Shown here piece by piece: positions 27,331-35,990 of a DNA stretch of 64,000 bases (position 1 is the stretch's first letter; each line of letters starts with the position of its first letter). The stretch lies in contig NZ_CP032762.1 in the NCBI RefSeq assembly GCF_003641205.1, forward strand, positions 1,426,001 through 1,490,000, written 5' to 3'. The DNA is from Rhodococcus sp. P1Y (GTDB lineage: Bacteria; Actinomycetota; Actinomycetes; Mycobacteriales; Mycobacteriaceae). The translations under genes were made by a program, and so were the position numbers. The notes under the pieces were generated by a model. That model had not been told where the DNA came from, made no database searches, and worked only from the letters and a program-made list of their open reading frames with translations.

Positions 27331-28646
27331 CTGGGTCAATAAAATCGGCAGCTCGGAAGCGCGTAGGTACCGTCTTAGGTAAAATGCGAACAAGACCAGC
27401 ATATGCTCGACTCTTTCTGATCGAAGACACCATTCTAAGGTGGGGGGCCGCCCTGTTGCGCAATGATTTGCATGATCCGTCCTTCAGCTCCGGTGACTCA
27501 CAACTCGTTGTCATAGCAACCGCAGGCAGCGGGAACATCGGAGATCACGCGATGCTAGCGACCGTGCTCCAGAAGGCAGAATGCCGGACTACTGTGATTT
27601 GCAATTCAGCCGCAGCGTTTTCTCAATCTTTAGAAAGCACACCACAGGTGACTTGGATTGAACTGCCTGGACTGCTTGACAGAGGTTTGCTGACCAGGAT
27701 TCCCGATGCCTGGAAATTTCACAGAATAGCGCGACGGGCCAGTCAGATTGGTGTGATTGGCGCTGACGTGATGGACGGGCGCTATTTCCCAACCAGTTCG
27801 ATCGCACGTTGCTCAATACTTGCGGCAAGTCAACGTGCCGGACAGACGACCGCCGTCTTTGGCTTCAGCTGGTCGGCAGAACCAGTGACTTCCGCGGTCA
27901 CCGCGATGAGGTACCTCGGCAAGAGCCAATCAACCTTGTACGTGCGGGATCCAATTTCACGAGATCGGCTCGTTTCGCTGGGTGTTGAGAACACTGTAGG
28001 CGTCGCGGACCTAGTGTTCTCGCTACAAAGTGCGAAACATTCTGATGAAGAACAAGGTTCAACGGTGGTCGTGAACGTAAGCGGCTTGGTAAGTGGAGCC
28101 GGAGTTGAGGCGACCGTGTACGTAAAACTAGTCGACGAATTAGTTGAGCGAGGCTATACCGTTCTTGTCCTCCCACACGTGATCCGCCCGGGGGACTCCG
28201 ACTTGGACGCGCAAGCCGCGCTCAGGTCTCTCAGGCCGCCGAACGCAAGCGTCGACTATATCGATCGCTTATTGGACCCCCTAGATGTCAAAGCAATTGT
28301 TCGAAAATGTAGGTTCGTCGTGACTGGACGTATGCATCTTGGAATACTCTCGCTCTCCGAGGGCGTTCCGGCTGCAATAATAAATACCAACGGGAAGGCA
28401 GAAGGCCTATATTCACTTTTCGAACTACCCAACTTGAGTATTGAGTTAGACGAGCTGCACGACAGTTCACGTCTGGTGAGCGTTGTGTCACAAATTGAGA
28501 ACTACGGACTTGATTCGCTAGTTGAAACTATAAAATCCAACCTGCCAAAAGTGACTTCGTTGTCCGCCCAGAACTTTACTTGGATGGAATACGATAGTGG
28601 GGATAAAATTGCGCGAACCGACCGAGGTGTGCAATGTCCTCGGTAG
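27327..28646 (+). CDS. Polysaccharide pyruvyl transferase family protein
   Basis: It probably transfers pyruvate from phosphoenolpyruvate to a sugar as a ketal, adding negative charge to the polymer. The 439-residue product has the family's N-terminal GSGNIGDHAML, GVIGADVMDGRYFP, the domain-2 start GSTVVVNVSGLVSGAG, VLPHVIRPGDSDLDA, and the C-terminal R-M-H block TGRMHLGILSLSEGVPAAII. ATG overlaps the preceding stop (ATGA at 27327-27330). Some family members act as other transferases, so pyruvate is inferred. A/T-rich codons (AAA, ATA, TTA) are common. Confidence 0.85.
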   Translation: MTGSIKSAARKRVGTVLGKMRTRPAYARLFLIEDTILRWGAALLRNDLHDPSFSSGDSQLVVIATAGSGNIGDHAMLATVLQKAECRTTVICNSAAAFSQSLESTPQVTWIELPGLLDRGLLTRIPDAWKFHRIARRASQIGVIGADVMDGRYFPTSSIARCSILAASQRAGQTTAVFGFSWSAEPVTSAVTAMRYLGKSQSTLYVRDPISRDRLVSLGVENTVGVADLVFSLQSAKHSDEEQGSTVVVNVSGLVSGAGVEATVYVKLVDELVERGYTVLVLPHVIRPGDSDLDAQAALRSLRPPNASVDYIDRLLDPLDVKAIVRKCRFVVTGRMHLGILSLSEGVPAAIINTNGKAEGLYSLFELPNLSIELDELHDSSRLVSVVSQIENYGLDSLVETIKSNLPKVTSLSAQNFTWMEYDSGDKIARTDRGVQCPR

Positions 28647-30004
28647 AAATGGCGCTTATAGCATTCGCGTTGGCGGTAGGATTCTACGCATTCTCACCTC
28701 TGTTTTCGGTGCGTGCATTGTTGCCTCTGCTCGGAATGTTGACGCTTTTCACTATATCGCGCCCGATTTACTATTTCGCGGATGGCGGAGCGAGTATTCA
28801 CGTGGGGATTGCGGGATCAGCGGCGCGCCTGACTACTGCAGGGGCAGTAATCGCGGGACTTGCGATGTGGTTCTTTTTTAATCGCTCTGTGGGCGCCGTG
28901 AACGGTCGACTCTTGGTTCCTGTCGTTGTCTATCTTGGTGTGGCTCTGCTAGTCGTGTGGGACAGAACATTATTACAGTACGCGGGTGCCCTTGCGCTCC
29001 TGACAGCTGTTGGCGCTTGGTACGTCGGGGCAAAGACTGCTCATCAGTTTGCATCAAACCTGCAAATGAGCCGTTTGATTGCCTGGTCCGTATTCCTGGT
29101 GGTCGTGGCGCAGAGTGCAATCTCGATACTTCAAGAAATGCAAATCGCGATCTTCGTGCCAACAATTGTTGACGACGATACCGTTACCGGTAGGGCAAAC
29201 GGAACTTTTGATCACCCGGCGTCTTTGGGCAAGATGATTCTCCTCTTATGCATCGTCGCCCTACCTTTCACTTTTAGCCTGGACTCCAAGACGCGGATTC
29301 TTTCGCGGGCCAGCATCGTCGGTAGTACAGTGCCCTTAGCTTTGAGTGCTGGACGCGCGAACATACTAGCGTACGTTGTTTTGATCGCGCTCTGGCTCGC
29401 GATCAGCGCATTGCGCGGGAGGTTGCGCTTCAAGCTGACTCCAAGTTTTTTTGTGTTGGTGCCCCTCCTCGCGTTTATCGCTGTTATCGGCTATACCCGT
29501 GTTTCTGAACGCAACGAATCCGACCCATTCGGCGGTAGTCGGGCTCGATTTCTTGATGTCGCACTGTCGCAGTTGGATAACATCTGGTTGTTCGGTGTCG
29601 GTCCGAACACGTACGTCGCGTACTTCGGCCAGTTTGACCGACTCACTGGAGTCGGTTGGCCAGTACACAACGCCCCGCTGCTGCTTCTGACTGAGATCGG
29701 CGCCGCCGGACTCATTCTGCTCGCGATCCCGTTCGCGTACGGGACGGTTCGTGCGGTGCAGCGGTTTCGAGGAGCCGGTCTTGGCAATGACGCGGCGGCC
29801 GTCTGGGTGTGCAGCATGATCGCGCTGTACCCAGTCGTCACGACAGGATGGGGTCTAGTAAATGAGTGGACGTTTCCGGCACTGATGTGGACGTTCGGGT
29901 TTCTGTTCCAGACTATGGACGAGGGTTTGCACACTCAGTTTGGCACTAAGGACCAGCCCGGTCGTACCCGAACCGGAACGCGCGGGAGTCAGAGTGTCAA
30001 CTGA
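28634..30004 (+). CDS. O-antigen ligase/polymerase-like membrane protein (Wzy type), second copy
   Basis: A probable repeat-unit polymerase for the second polymer. It has 456 residues with about twelve hydrophobic segments, the internal loop TGRANGTFDHPASLGKMI followed by LSAGRANILAY, and the periplasmic-loop region NIWLFGVGPNTYV ... HNAPLLLLTEIGAAG that characterises the O-antigen ligase/polymerase superfamily. GAGG lies shortly upstream of its ATG, and it overlaps the pyruvyl transferase gene by 13 bases. It shares no obvious identity with the polymerase at 1259-2641 beyond the fold. Confidence 0.87.
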   Translation: MSSVEMALIAFALAVGFYAFSPLFSVRALLPLLGMLTLFTISRPIYYFADGGASIHVGIAGSAARLTTAGAVIAGLAMWFFFNRSVGAVNGRLLVPVVVYLGVALLVVWDRTLLQYAGALALLTAVGAWYVGAKTAHQFASNLQMSRLIAWSVFLVVVAQSAISILQEMQIAIFVPTIVDDDTVTGRANGTFDHPASLGKMILLLCIVALPFTFSLDSKTRILSRASIVGSTVPLALSAGRANILAYVVLIALWLAISALRGRLRFKLTPSFFVLVPLLAFIAVIGYTRVSERNESDPFGGSRARFLDVALSQLDNIWLFGVGPNTYVAYFGQFDRLTGVGWPVHNAPLLLLTEIGAAGLILLAIPFAYGTVRAVQRFRGAGLGNDAAAVWVCSMIALYPVVTTGWGLVNEWTFPALMWTFGFLFQTMDEGLHTQFGTKDQPGRTRTGTRGSQSVN

Positions 30005-31166
30005 CGTCTCCTCCCGGCAGCTTTTCGTGGTGACATTCACCGGCGACTCCGGACTCACCGACTATGCAGTATCTTTCTGCCGCAAGTCTGGCTTGCGACG
30101 CGCTACAACGCTTGTGACGTCTTCCGCGATCGATCCTCAACTGGCGTCGGGACCCTTCGCAGTGTTGCAGTTGTTCAGGAGAAGTAGGCACTACCCGATC
30201 GACATTGTGAAATTCACGCGTCTGTGGTTCAGATACCGTCTTAGCTCAGACTTTATATTTCAGGGTCCGTTGAAGTTTCCGCTTTTAGAATCGCTTCTAG
30301 TCCGGTTCATGCGGCAGTTAGGCGCGCGATGTGCTGTTGTTGTTCACGATGTCGTGCCACATTATCGCCGTCCGTTCGGGCCGTTTATCTATAAAATCTA
30401 CTATCGATCCTTTAGTGCTCGCGTGTTCCATACAGGAAGTGCAAAATCGGCAATTGACGCGTCCAATTCGAAATTCGCCGAGAATAGCGTTGTTGTACCA
30501 CACGGGAACTATGACATTTTCAATACCAAGAGCCTCACACGCGAGACCGCCCGTGCAGTCTTAAACCTTCCGGCTGGGTCGAACCGTCTCGTGGTCTTGT
30601 CTTTCGGGAATATTGAAGATAGGAAGGGTATCCATGAGTTGCTGGACGCTCACGTAGAGCTGACTAACAGTGGTGTTGACCCAATCACTATTATTGCCGG
30701 GAAGCGCATGTTCGATAGCTCGTCCAGACTTGCAATAACGTTGAAAAGTGATCATCTCCCGGACGACGTGGTTTTGGCTGACTACCGTATTCCGTTTGAT
30801 CAGGTACAAAACTACTTTTCGGCGTGCGACGTTGTAGTGCTGCCATACCGGGAGGGGTCGACTAGCGGAGTGTTGAAACTTGCTATGGCTTTTGGAAAGC
30901 CTGTAGTCGCGGCACCGGTAGGCGATCTACGTTTCGAAGTGAACGGGGACCTTGGGATCCTCATGAAGGAGAATTGGGATGCGTCAGAGCTTGCGCAGTC
31001 GATTGCGACAATCAACGAGCGGCTGGGCACGTTCTCCGAACTGGTGAGGGTCGAGTCAGCGAAATATGGGTGGACGGAAATCGTTGACAAAGTTGTATCG
31101 CTACTTGACAGTGGAGTGGTAGGCGATAAGCCAGCAGATGGGGATGGCGCTAGTGCCACGCGTTAA
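29994..31166 (+). CDS. Glycosyltransferase family 4 protein
   Basis: A probable GT-B sugar transferase, 390 residues. The N-terminal half begins QLFVVTFTGDSGLTDYAVSF and contains CAVVVHDVVPHYRRPFGP. The C-terminal half has RLVVLSFGNIEDRKGIHELLDAH split over two elements, DVVLADYRIPFDQVQNYFSACDVVVLPY, and the donor segment YREGSTSGVLKLAMAFGKPV. The GTG at 29994 is preceded by GGGAG 5 bases away and overlaps the end of the polymerase gene by 11 bases. A longer in-frame reading from 29940 lies inside the polymerase gene and is not favoured. Confidence 0.86.
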   Translation: MSTDVSSRQLFVVTFTGDSGLTDYAVSFCRKSGLRRATTLVTSSAIDPQLASGPFAVLQLFRRSRHYPIDIVKFTRLWFRYRLSSDFIFQGPLKFPLLESLLVRFMRQLGARCAVVVHDVVPHYRRPFGPFIYKIYYRSFSARVFHTGSAKSAIDASNSKFAENSVVVPHGNYDIFNTKSLTRETARAVLNLPAGSNRLVVLSFGNIEDRKGIHELLDAHVELTNSGVDPITIIAGKRMFDSSSRLAITLKSDHLPDDVVLADYRIPFDQVQNYFSACDVVVLPYREGSTSGVLKLAMAFGKPVVAAPVGDLRFEVNGDLGILMKENWDASELAQSIATINERLGTFSELVRVESAKYGWTEIVDKVVSLLDSGVVGDKPADGDGASATR

Positions 31167-32673
31167 AGCCAGCTCGTCGGCCTCCTCGGCTTTGGTGACA
31201 GTAGCTGGGCAGGTTTGCAAGTTATTCCTTCTAATGGTCAATCTGGTTGTTCTAGGTAGACTGCTGACTCCAGCAGAGTTTGGCGTTGTCGCCGTCGCGA
31301 CTGCTTTGGTTGGAGTCGCAGAACTCTTAAGAGACTTCGGTCTTTCTGCGGCTTCTATTCAAGCGAAGAGCTTAAGCGATAAGCAGCAAGGGAACCTGTT
31401 TTGGGCAAGCGTAGTTCTTGGGCTTGCGCTTCTGTTAGTCTCTCTGGCTATCGCGTTCCCTGCCGAGATATTGCTGGGCATTCCGGGTCTGGGTGGTGTC
31501 GTATGTGGCCTAGGTGGAGTGTTTTTCCTCAACGCAGTTCAGACGCAGTTTCAGGTAAGGCTAAGTCGCGAGCATCGATTTGGTGCAGTTGCGGCAACCG
31601 ATGTGACGGGCCAGTGCGTTGGACTAATTGTGGGATGCGTTCTTGCGTTGGAAGGGGCCGGGCCGTGGTCCTTGGTAGGTCTTCAGGTGTCGGCATCTTT
31701 TGTGGTGTTGATACTCCGTGTCTTTTCGACGCGCTGGATTCCGCCGGCTGTAGATCGGTCAGTTTCGATACGGTCGTTTATCTCGTTTGGTGCCAACCTG
31801 GGGTTGGCGCAAGTTCTAAGCTATTCGGTCAACGCACTGCCGGCCATTCTGATCGGAAAATTTTCCGGTGTAGTACAAGCGGGTGAGTTCGGTCGTGCGT
31901 TTCAGATCTATTCCTTGCCGATCAATCAGATCTTGTCGCCGTTGACTAATGTCGTGCTTGCGAATTTCGCCAATCGCGACAGTACAGCCGAGTATTCATC
32001 CTTCTCTGCTAAAGTCCTGAAGTCCGTTGGGCTAGTTGGTGCTTTTTGCGGTTCATTCATCTTTGTCTTTTCTTCAGAAATTGTTGCAATTTTGCTCGGT
32101 AGTCAATGGTCTGGTGCAGCGAACATGCTGCAGGTGGTTTCGATAGGTATACCTGCGCAGGCTTTGGCGCTGGTCTATTTTTGGAACTTCGTGTCGTTGG
32201 GTAGTACTGCTTCTCTTCTCCGATACAATATGTTGACAAAATCGGTACTTGGTGTTTCTCTCATTATCGCAGCTTTCTTTGGCACTTTTGCCATACTGGT
32301 CGTGTTGGTGTCGGGTTTATGGCTATCGTGGCTAGTGTGTGCATTTTGGTTTAAAACAGAGGAGAAAGTGAATCTCTCGGTCGTGTGGTCGGTGGGCAGC
32401 AGGGTAGCTGGCCTGACCTTAGGCAGCGGTTGCTTTGGGTTTCAGATGAAGTTGTATTTTGAGCATCTTAACGTTGGATTTCTATCCGTTGTATATAGCG
32501 CAATCGCCTATTTGGTGGCATTTTGTCTCATTGCAATGTTGCTGAGGATGGCCGATCCTGGTGTATTTTTTCTCAGGCGAATATTGAAAAGTCTTAATCT
32601 CGTAGGTGTTAAACGATCAGCTCGACCAAGGTCTCGGAGGCGATCAGACGATGCGAATATTGGTAGTCAATAA
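31138..32673 (+). CDS. Polysaccharide flippase (Wzx/MATE-like), second copy
   Basis: A probable flippase for the second polymer. The 511-residue protein has about fourteen hydrophobic segments and the typical opening (LVTVAGQVCKLFLLMVNLVVLG then RLLTPAEFGVVAVATALVG), which matches the RfbX/Wzx or oligosaccharide flippase family. It ends in a basic tail (KRSARPRSRRRS). It overlaps the upstream glycosyltransferase by 29 bases and the downstream one by 23 bases. Another in-frame ATG lies two codons downstream at 31144. The gene is rich in T at third positions, unlike the first flippase at 3741-4919. Confidence 0.88.
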   Translation: MGMALVPRVKASSSASSALVTVAGQVCKLFLLMVNLVVLGRLLTPAEFGVVAVATALVGVAELLRDFGLSAASIQAKSLSDKQQGNLFWASVVLGLALLLVSLAIAFPAEILLGIPGLGGVVCGLGGVFFLNAVQTQFQVRLSREHRFGAVAATDVTGQCVGLIVGCVLALEGAGPWSLVGLQVSASFVVLILRVFSTRWIPPAVDRSVSIRSFISFGANLGLAQVLSYSVNALPAILIGKFSGVVQAGEFGRAFQIYSLPINQILSPLTNVVLANFANRDSTAEYSSFSAKVLKSVGLVGAFCGSFIFVFSSEIVAILLGSQWSGAANMLQVVSIGIPAQALALVYFWNFVSLGSTASLLRYNMLTKSVLGVSLIIAAFFGTFAILVVLVSGLWLSWLVCAFWFKTEEKVNLSVVWSVGSRVAGLTLGSGCFGFQMKLYFEHLNVGFLSVVYSAIAYLVAFCLIAMLLRMADPGVFFLRRILKSLNLVGVKRSARPRSRRRSDDANIGSQ

Positions 32674-33931
32674 GTTCCTGCACCACGTAGGTGGTGTTGA
32701 GACGTACATGGCGTGGTTAGCCACACATCTACGAGAACATGGCCACACGCTTCATTTTTTTGGAATGTCGCCTCCAGAAGGTGAGCATTCGATGCATGTA
32801 TTGGGAGACGAGGTCTCCATGTCACCGTTCAGGTCGTATTCATCGACGCCATTGCACACTGCCCAGAGTGCAATGGCTTCGGTATACTCGCCAAAGGTCG
32901 GCCGGCTTTTTTCGGCGTGTATCGACGAATTTCGTCCTGATGTAGTCCATTTCAATATGACGTGTCGCCAGCTTACTCCGAGCCTAGCTCGTGTGGTGTC
33001 TAAAAAGCGTCTTCCATCGATCACGACTGCGCATGAATACAAGTTCGTGTGTGCGAATCAACGGCTTTGGGACGACGCAAAGAATCAGGAGTGCACCGCA
33101 TGCATCGGCGCCTCTATGGGACGTAGAATGGGCGCAATCCTGTCGCGGAAGTGCATAAAGGGGTCGTTGGGTAGTTCGGTTCTCGGCGCTGTCGAGCTCC
33201 CAATCTCTGATTACTTTTGGTCGCGGTCGCGATCTGTGATACACGCCCCATCTAGATATATGGCGGGATTGCTCGAAGAGTCGCCTGCTGTTGCTGCGCC
33301 AGTAAGATATCTTGATTTGTCTTGGGGAGTTCGAAAGGCTGGCACCGTGGGTAGTGACGTTGCTGAAAAGCGCCCTAGGGTGTTGTACATTGGGCGGCTT
33401 TCGGAAGAGAAGGGTGTTGACGTGTTGCTTAAGGGTTGGCCATCTGTGTCGGCTGCTTACCCGGGTGCTCGTCTGGATATATACGGTAGCGGCAGCGCGA
33501 GTGATTCTCTCGTGGAACTTGCAGCTAGTCTCAACTTACGAAATGTGTCCTTTTTCGGTCGGTATGAAGTAAATAGTCTTGAGCGGATTTTGTCGGATGC
33601 TAGTTTGACTGTGCACCCTTCTCGGTGGGCAGAGAACAGTCCGTATACGGTTCGCGAAAGCCTTCAGCACGGCGTGCCTGTGGTGGTAAGCGATCGTGGT
33701 GGTTTGCCAGAAATGGTTGAACCGGGGACAGGGCGTGTTTACGGCGACGACTCTCCTGATTTGCTGGCGTCTGCGATTCTGCAGACTTTGGAGGAAAATG
33801 CGGCGCGAAGCCAGCGGTTTTGGTCGGCATTGGAAAGTCGAGTTGTTTCGGACGATCACCACTATGGCGGGTTAATGGATCTCTATGGTTTGGCTATGGG
33901 CGGGGTTGCTCAGTCTTCTCCGAGTGCATAG
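32651..33931 (+). CDS. Glycosyltransferase family 4 protein with Cys-rich loop
   Basis: A probable sugar transferase, the last gene of the second cassette. The 426-residue protein starts MRILVVNKFLHHVGGVETYMAWLA (glycine loop HHVGGVET) and has an internal C-rich loop (FVCANQRLWDD ... ECTACIGAS ... SRKCIKGS) found in a subset of GT4 enzymes. The C-terminal half carries RVLYIGRLSEEKGVDVLLKGW, LDIYGSGSASDSL, FFGRYEVNSLERIL and the donor-site block SRWAENSPYTVRESLQHGVPVV, which has the acidic pair. GGAGG lies about 10 bases before the ATG. The gene overlaps the flippase gene and ends 22 bases before the convergent DUF4188 gene. Confidence 0.88.
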   Translation: MRILVVNKFLHHVGGVETYMAWLATHLREHGHTLHFFGMSPPEGEHSMHVLGDEVSMSPFRSYSSTPLHTAQSAMASVYSPKVGRLFSACIDEFRPDVVHFNMTCRQLTPSLARVVSKKRLPSITTAHEYKFVCANQRLWDDAKNQECTACIGASMGRRMGAILSRKCIKGSLGSSVLGAVELPISDYFWSRSRSVIHAPSRYMAGLLEESPAVAAPVRYLDLSWGVRKAGTVGSDVAEKRPRVLYIGRLSEEKGVDVLLKGWPSVSAAYPGARLDIYGSGSASDSLVELAASLNLRNVSFFGRYEVNSLERILSDASLTVHPSRWAENSPYTVRESLQHGVPVVVSDRGGLPEMVEPGTGRVYGDDSPDLLASAILQTLEENAARSQRFWSALESRVVSDDHHYGGLMDLYGLAMGGVAQSSPSA

Positions 33932-33953
33932 ATCAGTTTCTCGGGTTTTAGGG

Positions 33954-34430
33954 CTAGTTCGTCGAAATCCTCTTCCGTGCAGTCTCTGTACGCTTCCCGA
34001 CGGCCACGGAGCTGCCGGCTTCGGCCAATCCCATGACGGGCATGTTGGAGTAGATGGACTCGTGCTGTCCGGCCCCGACGCGGTACGTCTCGTGATAAAC
34101 ACCCACGTCACCACTGACGCCGACCTTCTTGTTGAACGCTCTCCAGTTGGGCAGGTGCGGATCGTTCGGGTTCTTCGCGAACGCTTCCAGGTCGTCGAAA
34201 CTGCGCCAGTACTGGACCACGGTGATGGTCCGTCCGCCGATTGACATGCGTGCGCCCAACAATCCCTTGTCGGGATGTGTGCGCAGTTCGCGAAGCATCC
34301 GCGGCATGGCAGCGAACGGTCCGAACCACTTGTGGACCTTCCGAAGCTTGTTGATGCGCATCCCGATGATGAAGACGACGAAATCTTCGTCCATCTGCGC
34401 GGTGTAGCGGCCAGGCTGAACTGCGCTCAT
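33954..34430 (-). CDS. DUF4188 domain protein
   Basis: A 158-residue protein of the DUF4188 family, which has a dimeric alpha-beta barrel-like fold and is sometimes called monooxygenase-like; no reaction is established. The family pattern is clear throughout: DFVVFIIGMRINKLRKVHKWFGPF, MPRMLRELRTHPDKGLLGAR, QYWRSFDDLEAFAKNP, HLPNWRAFNK, GVYHETYRVGAGQHESIYSN and MPVMGLAEAG, each within 30 residues of the next. It is divergent from a MerR-type regulator across an 80-base gap carrying repeated operator-like sites, so it is probably the regulator's target. Confidence 0.88.
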   Translation of the reverse strand: MSAVQPGRYTAQMDEDFVVFIIGMRINKLRKVHKWFGPFAAMPRMLRELRTHPDKGLLGARMSIGGRTITVVQYWRSFDDLEAFAKNPNDPHLPNWRAFNKKVGVSGDVGVYHETYRVGAGQHESIYSNMPVMGLAEAGSSVAVGKRTETARKRISTN

Positions 34431-34447
34431 GTCGATACCTCCAGTTT

Positions 34448-34485
34448 GGATAGTGACTCTATCTATTATGGATAGTGCTACTGTC
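34448..34485. promoter_or_regulatory. Operator-like repeats between DUF4188 and MerR genes
   Basis: GGATAGTG occurs twice, at 34448-34455 and 34470-34477, exactly 22 bases apart (two helical turns). The first copy is part of the inverted repeat GATAG-5-CTATC (34449-34463). The second forms the near-palindrome GATAGT-3-ACTGTC (34471-34485). The position in the short divergent gap suggests binding sites for the MerR-type protein and autoregulation. Confidence 0.6.
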
Positions 34486-34510
34486 TGCTGGTGATGTCAA
34501 GGGTCGGCCG

Positions 34511-35137
34511 GTGAAGGTCTCGGAGCTGAGCAGGCGCAGTGGCGTCTCCGTCGCGTCGATCAAGTACTACCTACGCGAGGGACTACTGCCTGCCGGGCAG
34601 CAGACGGCGACCAATCAAGCGGACTACGGCGAACTGCACGTTCGGCGCCTTCAGCTGATCCGGTCACTCATAGACGTTGGCGGACTTCCGATTTCGCGCG
34701 TCCGTGCCACACTCGCAGCGGTCGACGACGAGGCGACGCCCATGCACGACGCCTTCGGTGCTGTGATGCACGGCCTCGACGAAGTACCCGCCGATGACCG
34801 TCCGGACGACGTCGACGCCGCTTTCGACGAAGTGCAGACCTGGATGGCATCACGGAAGTGGCACGTCGCTCCGAACGCTCCGGCGCCGCACCGGCTTGCC
34901 GAACTGATCGCCACGCTCCGCAGGTTCGACTTCCCGATCTCGATGTCCTACTTCGATGCAATCAGCGACTTTGTCGAAGGCGTCGTCGAGCCGGAGGTGG
35001 AGTACGCACGTGCCATGCCGGACCGCACGGCGGCGGTCGAGACCATGCTCATCGGAACCGTCGTCATCGGGCAAGTGATCGTCGAGATCCGGCGACTTGC
35101 CTTGGAGGCGGTCAGCTATCGATCGGACGGCTCCTAG
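34511..35137 (+). CDS. MerR-family transcriptional regulator
   Basis: A DNA-binding regulator, 208 residues. The N-terminal winged helix is plain: KVSELSRRSGVSVASIKYYLREGLLP at residues 2-27 and the wing region QADYGELHVRRLQLIRSLIDVGGL, followed by a long helix. The C-terminal ~120 residues have no metal-binding cysteines, so the effector is probably organic. The GTG at 34511 is chosen because AAGGG stands 7 bases upstream and the fold begins at once. An upstream in-frame GTG at 34475 lies in the operator. It is divergent from the DUF4188 gene and convergent with the DUF2071 gene. Confidence 0.9.
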   Translation: MKVSELSRRSGVSVASIKYYLREGLLPAGQQTATNQADYGELHVRRLQLIRSLIDVGGLPISRVRATLAAVDDEATPMHDAFGAVMHGLDEVPADDRPDDVDAAFDEVQTWMASRKWHVAPNAPAPHRLAELIATLRRFDFPISMSYFDAISDFVEGVVEPEVEYARAMPDRTAAVETMLIGTVVIGQVIVEIRRLALEAVSYRSDGS

Positions 35138-35156
35138 GGCGTCCGGCGACGACGCC
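35138..35156. terminator. Hairpin between convergent MerR and DUF2071 genes
   Basis: GGCGTC (35138-35143) pairs with GACGCC (35151-35156) around a 7-base loop, directly after the MerR stop codon and just before the end of the convergent gene at 35172. No U-run follows, so it is only a candidate bidirectional terminator. Confidence 0.35.
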
Positions 35157-35171
35157 TGGGTTAGTCTTCAG

Positions 35172-35990
35172 TCAGCGCTGCACGGTGTACGGCCGGCCGA
35201 ATTGCGTGGAGACACCAGATGCGTACAGCACCGAGTCCGGTGGCCGGCCTGAGACATTCGGAAGTCCCGCAGCTCCGACGAGTTGGTCGTTGCAGTGAGT
35301 GACCGAGGCGTCCGACAGTTGCCATCGCCGGTGCACGTTCGGCACGTAGAGAAGTCGTCCTGCCATAGACGTGTGCAGACCCCAACGCGCCGTGAGGAAT
35401 ACAGCAAGTGGGTCGTCGGACATGTCGCGTGAGCCACGAACCACCCCGAAATCCGTTGTGACGCCGCGGTGCGGCGGTGCCAATCGCGTGCTTCGGTAGG
35501 CGATCTTCGATGAGTCGTCATCGATGGACATGGACGCCCATCGATAGGGAACGCGGGCGAGGTTGGTTCCCGCCACCACCGCGAGACGGCTCGCTTCGAG
35601 AGATCGGAACACGACTCCCCGTCGGCCTTCTGCGTCCACCGAATACAGCCGGACGTTGATCTCTGGAAACGTGCCCAAGTAGGGGACGGGACGCCGGTAC
35701 CCCAACCCCGCACCCACCATGTGAAACCCGATCAGGCCAACCCACGACGAACCGTCGAACTCGTCGGGGACACACCCACGAGGCAGTAGCGGAGCGACCC
35801 GGTGACTGGGGACGCGCCAATGCAAGAACACGAGTCGTTCCCAGCGTTGGTCCATCAGAATCGGGCGCGGCAGAAGAGGAGGCCTCGGCCAGAGTCGTCG
35901 TCCACCATCGCGGTCCACACCGCCCACAGTAGGCGTGGGTCTGCAGTCGTCGTCAACGCCGAGCGTCACAACGCTCACCAACGTCGGCAT
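35172..35990 (-). CDS. DUF2071 (YqjF-like) protein
   Basis: A conserved protein of unknown function, about 270 residues. The family landmarks are LPRPILMDQRWERLVFLHWRVP near the start, LPRGCVPDEFDGSSWVGLIGF, then GLGYRRPVPYLGTFPEINVRLYS split by the strand turn, and the C-terminal FLTARWGLHTS. The start is uncertain: an ATG at 35990 is used, but the family usually begins close to the LPRP motif, so a GTG further in is possible. It is convergent with the MerR gene and lies before a phage-like remnant. Nothing nearby suggests a pathway. Confidence 0.75.
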   Translation of the reverse strand: MPTLVSVVTLGVDDDCRPTPTVGGVDRDGGRRLWPRPPLLPRPILMDQRWERLVFLHWRVPSHRVAPLLPRGCVPDEFDGSSWVGLIGFHMVGAGLGYRRPVPYLGTFPEINVRLYSVDAEGRRGVVFRSLEASRLAVVAGTNLARVPYRWASMSIDDDSSKIAYRSTRLAPPHRGVTTDFGVVRGSRDMSDDPLAVFLTARWGLHTSMAGRLLYVPNVHRRWQLSDASVTHCNDQLVGAAGLPNVSGRPPDSVLYASGVSTQFGRPYTVQR

